From Ruegeria arenilitoris (GTDB taxonomy: Bacteria > Pseudomonadota > Alphaproteobacteria > Rhodobacterales > Rhodobacteraceae): a stretch of 64,000 bases of DNA. The position numbers were made by a program, and so were the translations under genes. Of the stretch, positions 51,078-59,610 are shown in pieces (the first letter of the stretch is position 1; each line of letters opens with the position of its first letter). Location of the stretch: contig NZ_WQHX01000002.1 of assembly GCF_013035425.1 (NCBI RefSeq), positions 496,001 through 560,000 on the forward strand. The letters are read 5' to 3'. Below the pieces are notes generated by a model. That model saw only the letters and a list, made by a program, of their open reading frames with translations. It was not told the origin of the DNA and searched no databases.

Positions 51078-53291
51078 ATGTCCGATTCCCAGAACCTTGA
51101 TGACCACGAACTGTCAGCAGAAGAACTTGCAGCGATTGAGGAACAGTTCGATGAAGGTGCACAAGTTAGAAAGGTGACGCCAACTGCTGGCAAAGTGTTG
51201 CGCGTTGTCGCCCTGATCTTTGCTTTTTACGAGTTTATAACTGCAGGATTTGGGTTGCCCGCCGATCATTGGCATATGGGCATTTACCTGGCGGGGCTAT
51301 TCATTCTGATTTACGCGACAATTCCAATCATCGGGTCGAAAAACCTGTACGCGCTAAAGGTTAGCCGTTTTCGGATTGGAAACATCCCACTTTATGACCT
51401 TGTATTTATGGCATTTGGCGTCCTTGCCGCCCTTTACGTGGGATTTGCATGGCGCGGAATACCATTCCTTGGCATCGAGGAACAAACCTTTCGGATGGGA
51501 AATCCGAACAACTATGATGTCATTCTGGGTGTCGTCATAATTTTGTTGGTTCTGGATATCGCACGCCGCACTCTTGGATGGGTGCTGCCGCTTATTATTT
51601 GTGTGTTCATTTCCTATGCTCTTTTAGGGCCGTATTTCCCCGGCTTGCTTCAACATCCAGGCGTAAATTTTAAAACTTTCGTGTCGTCCATGTATTTCCC
51701 CCAAGAGGGTATTTATGGCGTCACATTATGGGTTGTCTCGACCATCGTCTTCCACTTTGTGTTGTTTGGCGTGATTGCGCAGCGCACCGGTCTGGGCCAA
51801 TTGTTCATAGACAACGCCACCATCCTTGCTGGACGGTATACCGGCGGCCCGGCAAAAGTGTCGGTGGTTTCTTCGGCTTTCTTCGGAACTATTTCCGGAT
51901 CCTCGGTGGCGAACACCGTGTCGACTGGTGCCTTGACTATTCCGAACATGAAGCGCCTTGGTTACCCAGGTCACTTTGCCGGCGGTGTAGAAGCCGCGTC
52001 CTCGGCCGGCGGGCAAATTACGCCACCAATCATGGGCGCAGCAGCGTTCATTATGGCCGAGTTTCTGGAAGTGCCTTATACGACAATCGTGATCGCGGCG
52101 ATTTTTCCGGCTATCCTTCACTACGTAGGCGTTTTTGCTGTTGTGCACTTGATGGCGCGAAAGCTAAATCTGCAGGGCCTCGCCAAAGAGCAATTGCCGC
52201 AATTAAAGGCAGTTTGGAGCGAAGGCTGGGCCAATATTGTTCCACTGATTGGCCTGCTCGTAGTGCTGTTTTCAGGATACACTCCATTTATGTCGGCGTT
52301 TTGCGGCATTTCACTTGCGGTAATCGCAGGAATGTCCCGCCTGAAACAGCCGCCAACATTGATCTATGCGGCAGCGTTTCTTGCGTTTGTCATATGGAAG
52401 TTTTCCGACGGTGGCTTTGATATGACAATGACAGCGATCCTTAGCGCGCTTTCCATCGTTGCAACGTTGAACCCACAAAAACGCATAGAGGTTCCTGAAA
52501 TGTTGCAGGCGGTCGAGTTGGGCGTAAAGTACTCGCTGGCAGTCGGCGCGGCGGCCGCGGCGGTCGGCATCGTTGTGGGAGTGATCAACACAACCGGTAT
52601 TGGTTTCCGGATAGGCTTCATGGTCACCCAAGGCGCCGGGAATCTCGCCTCTGATTTGTACAACATGATCTCGTTCGGCAGCTTTCAATTCTTTGCCATG
52701 GAAGACCTGCAACTGTTCATTTCTTTGGTATTTATTGCGATAGTCTGCATTCTGATGGGGGCCGGCATCCCCACGACCGCGTTGTATATCATGTTGGTTT
52801 CTGTTGCTCAGCCGGCGCTGGCGCAATTGGGTGTTCCGCCAATCGCAAGCCATCTGTTCGTACTTTACTACGGTGTCGTATCCGAGATTACGCCACCGGT
52901 CTGCACATCGGCCTATGCTGCAGCCGCAATCGCAAACTCCAACCCTTTCCGAACCGGCCTTTCTGCGTTCACGTTAGGGCTTGGTAAGGTTATTGCTCCA
53001 ATGGCTTTTGTTTACGCACCAGTGCTGTTGTTCGTGTCTTCCACCGGCTTCAATTTATGGGAATTTACATATACGGCGACAAGCTGCATCGCCGGTGTAA
53101 TCGCCCTTTCTGCCGCAGTGGTCGGGTATTGGTTGACACCATTGAACTTGGCGTCTCGAATTCTTGTCGCGTTTGCTGGCGTGATTTTTGTCGCGCCATC
53201 TTTGACTGCCGACCTTATTGCATTGTTGGTCGCTTCACCTGTCATTGTTACCCAATTGATTGCGCGCAATCGCATCCGATCCACGGCCTGA
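51078..53291 (+). CDS. TRAP transporter fused permease (DctQM, TAXI type)
   Basis: The 737-aa membrane protein fuses the small and large TRAP permease domains and has roughly 18 hydrophobic segments. The DctM part includes SSAFFGTISGSSVANTVSTG, ASSAGGQITPPIMGAAAFI and a C-terminal GVVSEITPPVCTSAYAAA. This fusion is usual with TAXI receptors. It starts 84 bp after the receptor gene. Confidence 0.93.
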   Translation: MSDSQNLDDHELSAEELAAIEEQFDEGAQVRKVTPTAGKVLRVVALIFAFYEFITAGFGLPADHWHMGIYLAGLFILIYATIPIIGSKNLYALKVSRFRIGNIPLYDLVFMAFGVLAALYVGFAWRGIPFLGIEEQTFRMGNPNNYDVILGVVIILLVLDIARRTLGWVLPLIICVFISYALLGPYFPGLLQHPGVNFKTFVSSMYFPQEGIYGVTLWVVSTIVFHFVLFGVIAQRTGLGQLFIDNATILAGRYTGGPAKVSVVSSAFFGTISGSSVANTVSTGALTIPNMKRLGYPGHFAGGVEAASSAGGQITPPIMGAAAFIMAEFLEVPYTTIVIAAIFPAILHYVGVFAVVHLMARKLNLQGLAKEQLPQLKAVWSEGWANIVPLIGLLVVLFSGYTPFMSAFCGISLAVIAGMSRLKQPPTLIYAAAFLAFVIWKFSDGGFDMTMTAILSALSIVATLNPQKRIEVPEMLQAVELGVKYSLAVGAAAAAVGIVVGVINTTGIGFRIGFMVTQGAGNLASDLYNMISFGSFQFFAMEDLQLFISLVFIAIVCILMGAGIPTTALYIMLVSVAQPALAQLGVPPIASHLFVLYYGVVSEITPPVCTSAYAAAAIANSNPFRTGLSAFTLGLGKVIAPMAFVYAPVLLFVSSTGFNLWEFTYTATSCIAGVIALSAAVVGYWLTPLNLASRILVAFAGVIFVAPSLTADLIALLVASPVIVTQLIARNRIRSTA

Positions 53292-53295
53292 GCAA

Positions 53296-54534
53296 ATGAC
53301 AGAGCAAGTTACAGTCATTGGCGCCGGAATCGTCGGAATTTGTTGCGCCTTGTCCCTGATTGAGCGAGGCATTCCTGTACGTCTACTTGATCGTGGAGAA
53401 CCGGGCCAGGAGACATCGTTCGGGAACGCCGGAGTGGTTTCGCCTTGGTCGATAATCCCTCAATCCGTGCCCGGCGTTTGGAAGCAACTACCGGCAATGC
53501 TTTTGAACCCCAAAAGTGCGTTGTCGGTCCGCGCAGCTTTTTGGCCAAAGATGATCCCATGGGGGCTGCGGTTTCTTGGAAACTCCAACGAGCAAGCTGT
53601 CCGAGATACTTCCGATGCGATGGAACTGTTGTGTCGCCCGTCTATTGATCTGTACCGACTGCATCTAAATGGCACTGGTCACGAGGACCTGATCGTCGAC
53701 AGCTACTATGTTCACGCTTTTCGACGTCCGGAACGGGCCAACCTTGACGGTTTAGACTACCGCATACGTAAGGAGAAAGGCGCAAGGTTGGAGCGAATTG
53801 ACAGGGAAGAATTAAGTCACTTAGAACCCGCGTTATCGCGTGATTTCAAAGCTGCCGTTCTGATCAAAGGACAAGCGCGCATTACATCTCCGGGGCGTGT
53901 CGGCGCAGTTCTTGCCGAAAAGGCACGCAGCAAAGGCGCTGAGATTATTAAAACCGAGGTCAATGCCATCGCTCGCGCTCAAGACGGCGGTTGGGAACTG
54001 GAAACTTCAGGCGGAACACTGCGAACTCGAAAAATCGTGCTCGCGGCCGGAGTTTGGTCGGCAAATCTTTTGAAACCGTTGGGAATTAAGGTGCCTCTGG
54101 TTGCCGAGCGCGGTTACCATATCGAATTTCCAAACCCATCGAGCAGACTCAATCACTCGGTTATGGATGTTGAGGAAAAGATTGTCGCTAGTTCAATGCA
54201 GGACGGTCTGCGTGTTGCGGGAACTGCGGAGTTTGGGGACATCGATGCGCCGCCAGACCCACGCAAAAAGTCGATCCTTGCTAAGCAGGCCAAGGCAATG
54301 TTGCCAGACTTGAACGAAGACGGGTCTCGGTTTTGGATGGGGCGACGGCCGTCCTTCCCCGACAGCCTTCCGGCCATCGGCGAGTTGGCGGGACAACCCG
54401 GGCTTTATACAGCTTTTGGGCATTCACACTATGGGCTCATGATGGCGCCAAAAACAGGCGAGCTTGTTGCCGACCTGCTGTCGGAACGTCACCTAAACAT
54501 TGACTTGAACCGCTTTGCTTTGGCGCGGTTCTAG
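53296..54534 (+). CDS. D-amino-acid dehydrogenase-like FAD oxidoreductase
   Basis: The 412-aa DadA-type flavoprotein has VTVIGAGIVGICCALSLIERG for FAD, read as a normal dinucleotide fold, then FGNAGVVSPWS, LAAGVWSANLLKPLG and a late AFGHSHYGLMMAPKTGELV. ATG 53296 lies 4 bp past the permease stop. It would deaminate a D-amino acid to a keto acid. Next to a racemase-like and a cysteate-lyase-like gene, D-cysteate or a similar D-sulfur amino acid is a plausible substrate (inference). Confidence 0.83.
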   Translation: MTEQVTVIGAGIVGICCALSLIERGIPVRLLDRGEPGQETSFGNAGVVSPWSIIPQSVPGVWKQLPAMLLNPKSALSVRAAFWPKMIPWGLRFLGNSNEQAVRDTSDAMELLCRPSIDLYRLHLNGTGHEDLIVDSYYVHAFRRPERANLDGLDYRIRKEKGARLERIDREELSHLEPALSRDFKAAVLIKGQARITSPGRVGAVLAEKARSKGAEIIKTEVNAIARAQDGGWELETSGGTLRTRKIVLAAGVWSANLLKPLGIKVPLVAERGYHIEFPNPSSRLNHSVMDVEEKIVASSMQDGLRVAGTAEFGDIDAPPDPRKKSILAKQAKAMLPDLNEDGSRFWMGRRPSFPDSLPAIGELAGQPGLYTAFGHSHYGLMMAPKTGELVADLLSERHLNIDLNRFALARF

Positions 54535-54582
54535 GTCCAATGACTAATCCCCACACCTTGTTTGACAAAGGATCTGAACGAA

Positions 54583-55323
54583 ATGCCAATTTACAATGGA
54601 GGTCAGAACATCTGCGGGGCTTCGATAGGCGTTCTCTGTCTGGAAAGCTACTTCCCTAAGCCACCCGGACATATCAAAAATCCGTCGAGCCTGCCTTTCC
54701 CCATTTTGTACGAGATGATCGACGGCGTTACTGTGCCGGATCTATTGAACAATCCCACACGCGAATTGTTGAAGCCCTTCTTAAAAGGTGCCCAGCGGCT
54801 GGAGGCTGAGGGTGTTCGCGCGATCACAGGAAGTTGTGGGTTTCTGGCGCTATTTCAAAAAGAATTGGCAGCATCCGTTTCGGTTCCGGTTTTCGCATCG
54901 AGCCTTATTCAAGTGCCTTTGGCTTATCAAATGACGGGTGCCACAGCGCCAGTAGGAGTGATCACTGCAGACGCCTCGGCGCTGACAACCAATCACTTTG
55001 AAGGTGTTGGTGCCAATGGTATCCCTGTTGCAGTGAAAGGGCTGGAAAATACAAGTGAGTTCGCCGAAGTAATCCTGCGGAACTCGCGTACAAAGATGGA
55101 TACCAACCTGATCGAAGCCGAAGTTTTGCAGGCTGTGCGCGAACTCAAACTCGAAACGCCTGAAATTCGATCTATTGTGTTGGAGTGCACCGATTTACCG
55201 CCCTATGCTGCCAAGATTCAGCAAGAATTGAGGTTGCCGGTATTTGATCTTACTACATTGGCGCAAATGGCACATTCGGTTTCAGCACGCACACCATATA
55301 ACGGTCTTATGCCTTGGGCGTAA
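54583..55323 (+). CDS. Aspartate/glutamate racemase family protein
   Basis: The 246-aa protein has the paired catalytic-type Cys of cofactor-free racemases: ITGSCGFLALFQ (near residue 85) and VLECTDLPPYAAKI (near 205). ATG 54583 has AAGGA upstream; a TTG seven codons earlier is the alternative. It may racemise the amino acid used by the flavoprotein and the PLP enzyme nearby. Related family members are decarboxylases or isomerases, so the reaction is not certain. Confidence 0.8.
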   Translation: MPIYNGGQNICGASIGVLCLESYFPKPPGHIKNPSSLPFPILYEMIDGVTVPDLLNNPTRELLKPFLKGAQRLEAEGVRAITGSCGFLALFQKELAASVSVPVFASSLIQVPLAYQMTGATAPVGVITADASALTTNHFEGVGANGIPVAVKGLENTSEFAEVILRNSRTKMDTNLIEAEVLQAVRELKLETPEIRSIVLECTDLPPYAAKIQQELRLPVFDLTTLAQMAHSVSARTPYNGLMPWA

Positions 55324-55338
55324 TTTCCACGAAAGAGC

Positions 55339-55360
55339 CGAAGGTTTAAAAATACCTTCG
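55339..55360. other. Inverted repeat between racemase and tauE genes
   Basis: CGAAGGT (55339-55345) pairs with ACCTTCG (55354-55360) around an 8-base AT loop in the 66-bp gap. No T run follows, so read-through into tauE is expected. Confidence 0.35.
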
Positions 55361-55389
55361 CGCCGTGAAAGAGACTGGTTTGTCAAAGG

Positions 55390-56127
55390 GTGAATAACTT
55401 GCTTCTGGAATTGTCCGTTTTGGTGATCGCTGTATTTCTTGGCGCCATGCTGCAGGTTGGGGTCGGCATTGGATTCAGCATTGTGGCCGGACCACCTATG
55501 ATGATCCTGCTTGGCACGGCAACGGCTGTGCCTGCGCTTTTGTTGCTCAACACAATTGTTTCGGCCATAGCGACAGACCGGCGGGCCGTGCCTGCTGAAC
55601 TGAGCACCATCAAAATGGCAGTTCTTGGGTGCTTGACAGGCGTGGTCGCTGGTCTGGTCGTTTATCCGTTGCTTAGCGAAGCCTTCGTATTGGCACTAAC
55701 CGGATTTCTTCTGCTGATTGGCGTTGTTACGACATTAATCCCACTGCATAAATCGTTTGGAACAAAAGGCTTTGTGACCGTCAGCGGCCTGTCAGGATTA
55801 GCGACAGTATGGGCCGCAACACCCGGTCCGCTTATGGTTTTTGGACTGATCGCAAAAGGATTTTCCTCAAAGGAGGTTGCGGTTTTGGTTCAACCCATTG
55901 CCTTGGTTGCCTATGGAGTCGCATTTCTGCTGCACAGCATCTCTGACTGGCAATCAATTCCATTTGGTTCCCAGCTAATGGGTTTTGCCGGCGCCGCAGT
56001 AATCGGAAGCCTTTGCGGGCGTGCGGTGCGTCCGTACTTGCCGCAAACTCTTGTCAAATCCGCCATTCGAGTAATTTCTCTTTTGGCCTGCTATGTTCTC
56101 TTGCGACGTGCTTTTCTAGCGCTGTGA
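55390..56127 (+). CDS. TauE/SafE family exporter, probable sulfite exporter (CuyZ-like)
   Basis: The 245-aa membrane protein has about seven to eight hydrophobic segments and the TauE repeats VGVGIGFSIVAGPPMMIL and GLSGLATVWAATPGPLMVF. The start is GTG. It sits 16 bp before the PLP lyase gene. In Roseobacter organisms a TauE-type exporter (CuyZ) accompanies the cysteate lyase CuyA and removes sulfite, and the same role is likely here. Confidence 0.83.
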   Translation: MNNLLLELSVLVIAVFLGAMLQVGVGIGFSIVAGPPMMILLGTATAVPALLLLNTIVSAIATDRRAVPAELSTIKMAVLGCLTGVVAGLVVYPLLSEAFVLALTGFLLLIGVVTTLIPLHKSFGTKGFVTVSGLSGLATVWAATPGPLMVFGLIAKGFSSKEVAVLVQPIALVAYGVAFLLHSISDWQSIPFGSQLMGFAGAAVIGSLCGRAVRPYLPQTLVKSAIRVISLLACYVLLRRAFLAL

Positions 56128-56143
56128 ACTCAACAGGTGAGCT

Positions 56144-57148
56144 ATGAAACAAGATGATCTGTTGTCCAAATTTCCCAGAGCCCAACTTATGTCGGGCCCA
56201 ACGCCGCTGGAACGACTGGACCGCCTGTCAGAAAAACTTAACATCGAACTTTGGCTCAAACGCGACGATCTCACCGGGCTTGGATTTGGAGGAAACAAAA
56301 CTCGACAGCTCGAGTTTTATTTTGGGGACGCGTTGGCACAAGACGCGGACACAGTTTTGATCACCGGTGCCGTACAGTCGAATTACGTTCGCTCGGCAGC
56401 GGCGGCAGCGGCCCGCCTTGGAATGAAGTCAGTTCTGCAGTTAGAGGAACGGGTCCCCGATATGGGGCCAGAGTATTATCAGTCTGGGAATGTATTATTG
56501 GCGAAAATACTTGGCGCCGAGCACATAAGTTTCCCTGTCGGCGAAGACGAAGCCGGGGCGGACTTAGCTTTGCACAAACGCGCCGATGAACTGAGAGCGC
56601 AAGGACGAAACCCCTATGTCATTCATCTAGGACTTCATCATCCACCATTGGGGGCCCTTGGTTACGTTGCTGCAGGACAGGAATTGCACCAACAAATGCA
56701 AGATTTTGACGCTGTAGTTGTTCCGACAGGCAGTGGAGCGACCCATGGCGGGTTGCTAACGGGCCTAAAAATTTCAGGAAGTTCTGCCAAGGTAATGGGA
56801 ATATGCGTTCGTCGAAACAGCCAGTTACAGCATGAACGGATGGTAACGGTTGTCGAGAACCTTGCAAACTTACTTGGTATTGATCCGTCTGCTCTGGTGC
56901 GTGACATCGAAACTCGGGATGAGGCTCTTGCGCCCGGTTACGGCCGGCTCGGTCCAAAGTCACGTTCAGCGTTAGAGTTAATGGCGCAAACCGAAGGTAT
57001 TTTTCTGGACCCCGTATACACAGCCAAGACCTTCGCCGGTTTACTGGATCTGGTCCAACGGAACGAAATTCGGCGCGGGCAAAAAGTGGTTATGATACAC
57101 ACTGGCGGCTTGCCTGCTCTGTTCGGATACCAAAAAGAACTTGAATAA
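56144..57148 (+). CDS. PLP-dependent L-cysteate sulfo-lyase or D-cysteine desulfhydrase
   Basis: The 334-aa enzyme belongs to the ACC-deaminase/D-cysteine-desulfhydrase fold. The PLP Lys is Lys52 in GFGGNKTRQLE. The substrate loop AVQSNYVRSAAAAAARLG and the phosphate loop VVPTGSGATHGGLL follow. CuyA (cysteate to pyruvate, sulfite and ammonium) and DcyD share this fold. Motifs alone do not separate them, but the adjacent TauE exporter favours a sulfite-releasing CuyA role. Confidence 0.82.
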   Translation: MKQDDLLSKFPRAQLMSGPTPLERLDRLSEKLNIELWLKRDDLTGLGFGGNKTRQLEFYFGDALAQDADTVLITGAVQSNYVRSAAAAAARLGMKSVLQLEERVPDMGPEYYQSGNVLLAKILGAEHISFPVGEDEAGADLALHKRADELRAQGRNPYVIHLGLHHPPLGALGYVAAGQELHQQMQDFDAVVVPTGSGATHGGLLTGLKISGSSAKVMGICVRRNSQLQHERMVTVVENLANLLGIDPSALVRDIETRDEALAPGYGRLGPKSRSALELMAQTEGIFLDPVYTAKTFAGLLDLVQRNEIRRGQKVVMIHTGGLPALFGYQKELE

Positions 57149-57228
57149 GCTTGATGGTCGATTGGAAAAGGGCAATCAAGCAATCGATAATTCGCAATAA
57201 AATACCGAAATGCAGTTCCCGGCACAGT

Positions 57229-58449
57229 CTATTCAGCGGCCAAATCATTAAAAGCAGTGCTTGAAGTCTGGTATCCGTCGCGGGTCTGCGGGAACTTTTT
57301 GCCCAATGCCGAACTGGCAATCTGATTGCGTAAAATTTGCGCGGTCCCGCCACCAATGGTGAACATGCGAACGTCACGGTACATTCGTTCCAATGGTTCC
57401 CGGTCGCTGTACCCGCGTGCTCCGAACATTTGAAGCGCATCGTTCACGACCTTGATCGCCATCTCTGAAGCAAAGAGTTTGGCTCTTGCAGCCGTCGCCA
57501 TTTCAGGGAATTGGCTTCCGTCAACGCCCCCCGAACATGCGGCCTCACGCAACAAAAGCCGCGCGGCATGGATTTGTGTATCCATATCCGCAATCATCCA
57601 CTGCAACCCCTGGAATTCGGCCAACGGACGCCCGAACTGTTCGCGTTTTAGCAGGTATTTCTTTGCATGCTCGAAAGCTCCTGCCGCGACACCCAAAGCG
57701 ATCGCTCCTGCGCCCACTCTCTGTGAGTTATAGGCCCGCATGAGATCAGAAAACCCACGTTCAAGCCCAGACGGCGGATTGATCAGCCAGCGACTGTGCA
57801 CCGAGAGATTGTTAAAACGCAGTTCGGCTTCTGGCATGCCGCACAATCCGAGTGTGTTTTCTCGTCCAACTATCTCAAATCCTTTGGGCAATTCTCCGTT
57901 GGTGGGATCGGCGTAGACAATAAACCCCCCGATGCCCTTGTCGCAGTTCGCTTCGTCAATCACGCGGGCGAAAACAAGATGCAACTTCGATACACCCCCG
58001 CCAGTGATCCAGTGTTTTCCCCCGTTTAAAATGTAGTTTTCCCCAGACTGTCTGGCCGTTGTCTGCATCTCTGTTGCGGCGCTTCCTGCCTCGGGTTCGG
58101 TTATACAAATTGCCGGTTTGTCGCCAGCCAGAACGAGTGGTGCGCAAAAAGACTTTTGCTCCTTATTTCCGTAGGCCATGACAGCACTAATTCCACCCAT
58201 GTTGGATTCAACCACAACACGCGCCGTTAGCGTGCATGCCTTTGCGATTTCTTCGACAACTTCCACAACTTCAAGATAACTTGCCCCCCGACCACCTAAT
58301 GCCTTGGGAATAGTCATTCCCAGGATGCCTGCGTCCACCAATTTTGAGATATTGCTCCAGCAGTAACTGCGGGTCCTGTCCCAATGGGCAGCTTCAGCTG
58401 CAAAACCTGGCGCAAGGTCTTTTGCGGCTTTAACAAATGAGTGTGTCAT
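57229..58449 (-). CDS. acd: Acyl-CoA dehydrogenase superfamily desulfinase, 3-sulfinopropionyl-CoA desulfinase-like
   Basis: The 406-aa protein has an acyl-CoA dehydrogenase fold (ICITEPEAGSAATEM, HWITGGGVSKLHLVFARV). Neither usual catalytic Glu is present: the YEGT position reads GGGT (Gly367), and the alternative helix position is Gln243 in AYNSQRVGAG. The desulfinase Acd of Advenella has Gln246 there, a conserved Arg near residue 84 (here Arg77 in ACTLTARVVVESN) and a similar PQTRDGY tail. It would release sulfite from a sulfinoacyl-CoA. It is convergent with the lyase gene and divergent from a LysR. Confidence 0.8.
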   Translation of the reverse strand: MTHSFVKAAKDLAPGFAAEAAHWDRTRSYCWSNISKLVDAGILGMTIPKALGGRGASYLEVVEVVEEIAKACTLTARVVVESNMGGISAVMAYGNKEQKSFCAPLVLAGDKPAICITEPEAGSAATEMQTTARQSGENYILNGGKHWITGGGVSKLHLVFARVIDEANCDKGIGGFIVYADPTNGELPKGFEIVGRENTLGLCGMPEAELRFNNLSVHSRWLINPPSGLERGFSDLMRAYNSQRVGAGAIALGVAAGAFEHAKKYLLKREQFGRPLAEFQGLQWMIADMDTQIHAARLLLREAACSGGVDGSQFPEMATAARAKLFASEMAIKVVNDALQMFGARGYSDREPLERMYRDVRMFTIGGGTAQILRNQIASSALGKKFPQTRDGYQTSSTAFNDLAAE

Positions 58450-58564
58450 TGCTTGAATCCTGCACACATCCGGATCACAGAAGCGTGATAGCTTACTTAT
58501 AGCAAAGCTTGATATTCAATGAAACAAAGTTAAAATGTATATCTAGTTCAGCAAGTTTGAAGTA

Positions 58565-59425
58565 ATGCACACACGGTCCCTCAGAAGCCTCGTCAAAGTC
58601 TCGCAAGTTGATTCCTTTACCGAGGCCGCCGAACAACTAGGTATGACGTTGTCAGCACTTTCCATGCAGATGAAATCTTTGGAAGATGTGCTGGGCGCCG
58701 AATTGTTTGACCGATCAGTACGGCCTCCTCGGTTGACACCAATCGGACGCGCAATCGTCAAAGAAGCCATCCCAATGCTTAGGCACGAGGAAAAGCTAAG
58801 CGAAATTTGCCGTCCAAGTGGCGACCTTGCCGGCAATTTTAGATTGGGATTTGTGACAACGGCAGCGGTACGTTTGCTTCCAATGTTCCTCAGATCCGCA
58901 AACAAGAAAATGCCACGCGCTGTTTTCGAGTTCGAAACGGGATTGTCAGCCAACTTGGAGCAAAAAGTTCTGTCCGGCCTTTTGGATGCGGCGGTTATCA
59001 CAGATGCCAATGGGCTTCCCAATCAACTTTCATCTCAGGTTCTGCGACAGGAACCTTTCGTGTTCGCAGCCCATGAAAACCTGCTTGAAAAGGGCTTGAA
59101 TAATCTTTTGTCCGAGGGCGTATTCTTCCACTTTATGCCAGATACGGGGATTGGAAAGTTAATCGCTCGCGTCATGCTTGATTTTGAACGCCCAGCGCAT
59201 TCCAAAACAGTCGTACTTGATAATTTGGAGGCGATAATGGAGTGCGTCTCGGCAGGGCTAGGTTTTACAATGCTTCCAGCCCCAGATGTAGAGCGTTACC
59301 GCGTGTCAGCAGTAGAAGCGATCGATGCACAAGCATCCCTTCAGCGCGAATTGGTTCTTGTTATGCTTCGTGAAAGTATTCTGGTTCGTCATCGCACCGA
59401 CCTGGCGACTTTGCTGGGAAGTTAG
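58565..59425 (+). CDS. LysR regulator divergent from acd
   Basis: The 286-aa regulator has the helix-turn-helix SFTEAAEQLGMTLSALSMQM and a normal effector domain. It is separated from acd by 115 bp, where TTGATATTCAA (58509-58519) is a short inverted repeat with TTGA/TCAA arms that could be its site. It probably controls the desulfinase gene; LysR genes also accompany acd in other bacteria. Confidence 0.87.
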   Translation: MHTRSLRSLVKVSQVDSFTEAAEQLGMTLSALSMQMKSLEDVLGAELFDRSVRPPRLTPIGRAIVKEAIPMLRHEEKLSEICRPSGDLAGNFRLGFVTTAAVRLLPMFLRSANKKMPRAVFEFETGLSANLEQKVLSGLLDAAVITDANGLPNQLSSQVLRQEPFVFAAHENLLEKGLNNLLSEGVFFHFMPDTGIGKLIARVMLDFERPAHSKTVVLDNLEAIMECVSAGLGFTMLPAPDVERYRVSAVEAIDAQASLQRELVLVMLRESILVRHRTDLATLLGS

Positions 59426-59610
59426 TGCGATGCTAATCTGATTTTAAACTTCGCCCCGCCGCTCAAAGGATCCCATAATCCTAACTTGGCAATTACAAAG
59501 ACGGTGCGAAACTAAACCCTGGCGTGCGTGTCCCAATGGAAATTTGAGAAAGTGTAAATCTGGGCCGGGTTGGCCTTTGCGAAATATGCTGAAACGGGCA
59601 AAGATGAGTT

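Noticed and set aside
55339..55360. Rho-independent terminator after the racemase gene
   Set aside because: The 7-bp stem has no following T run, and the next genes fit the same operon; kept only as an inverted repeat.
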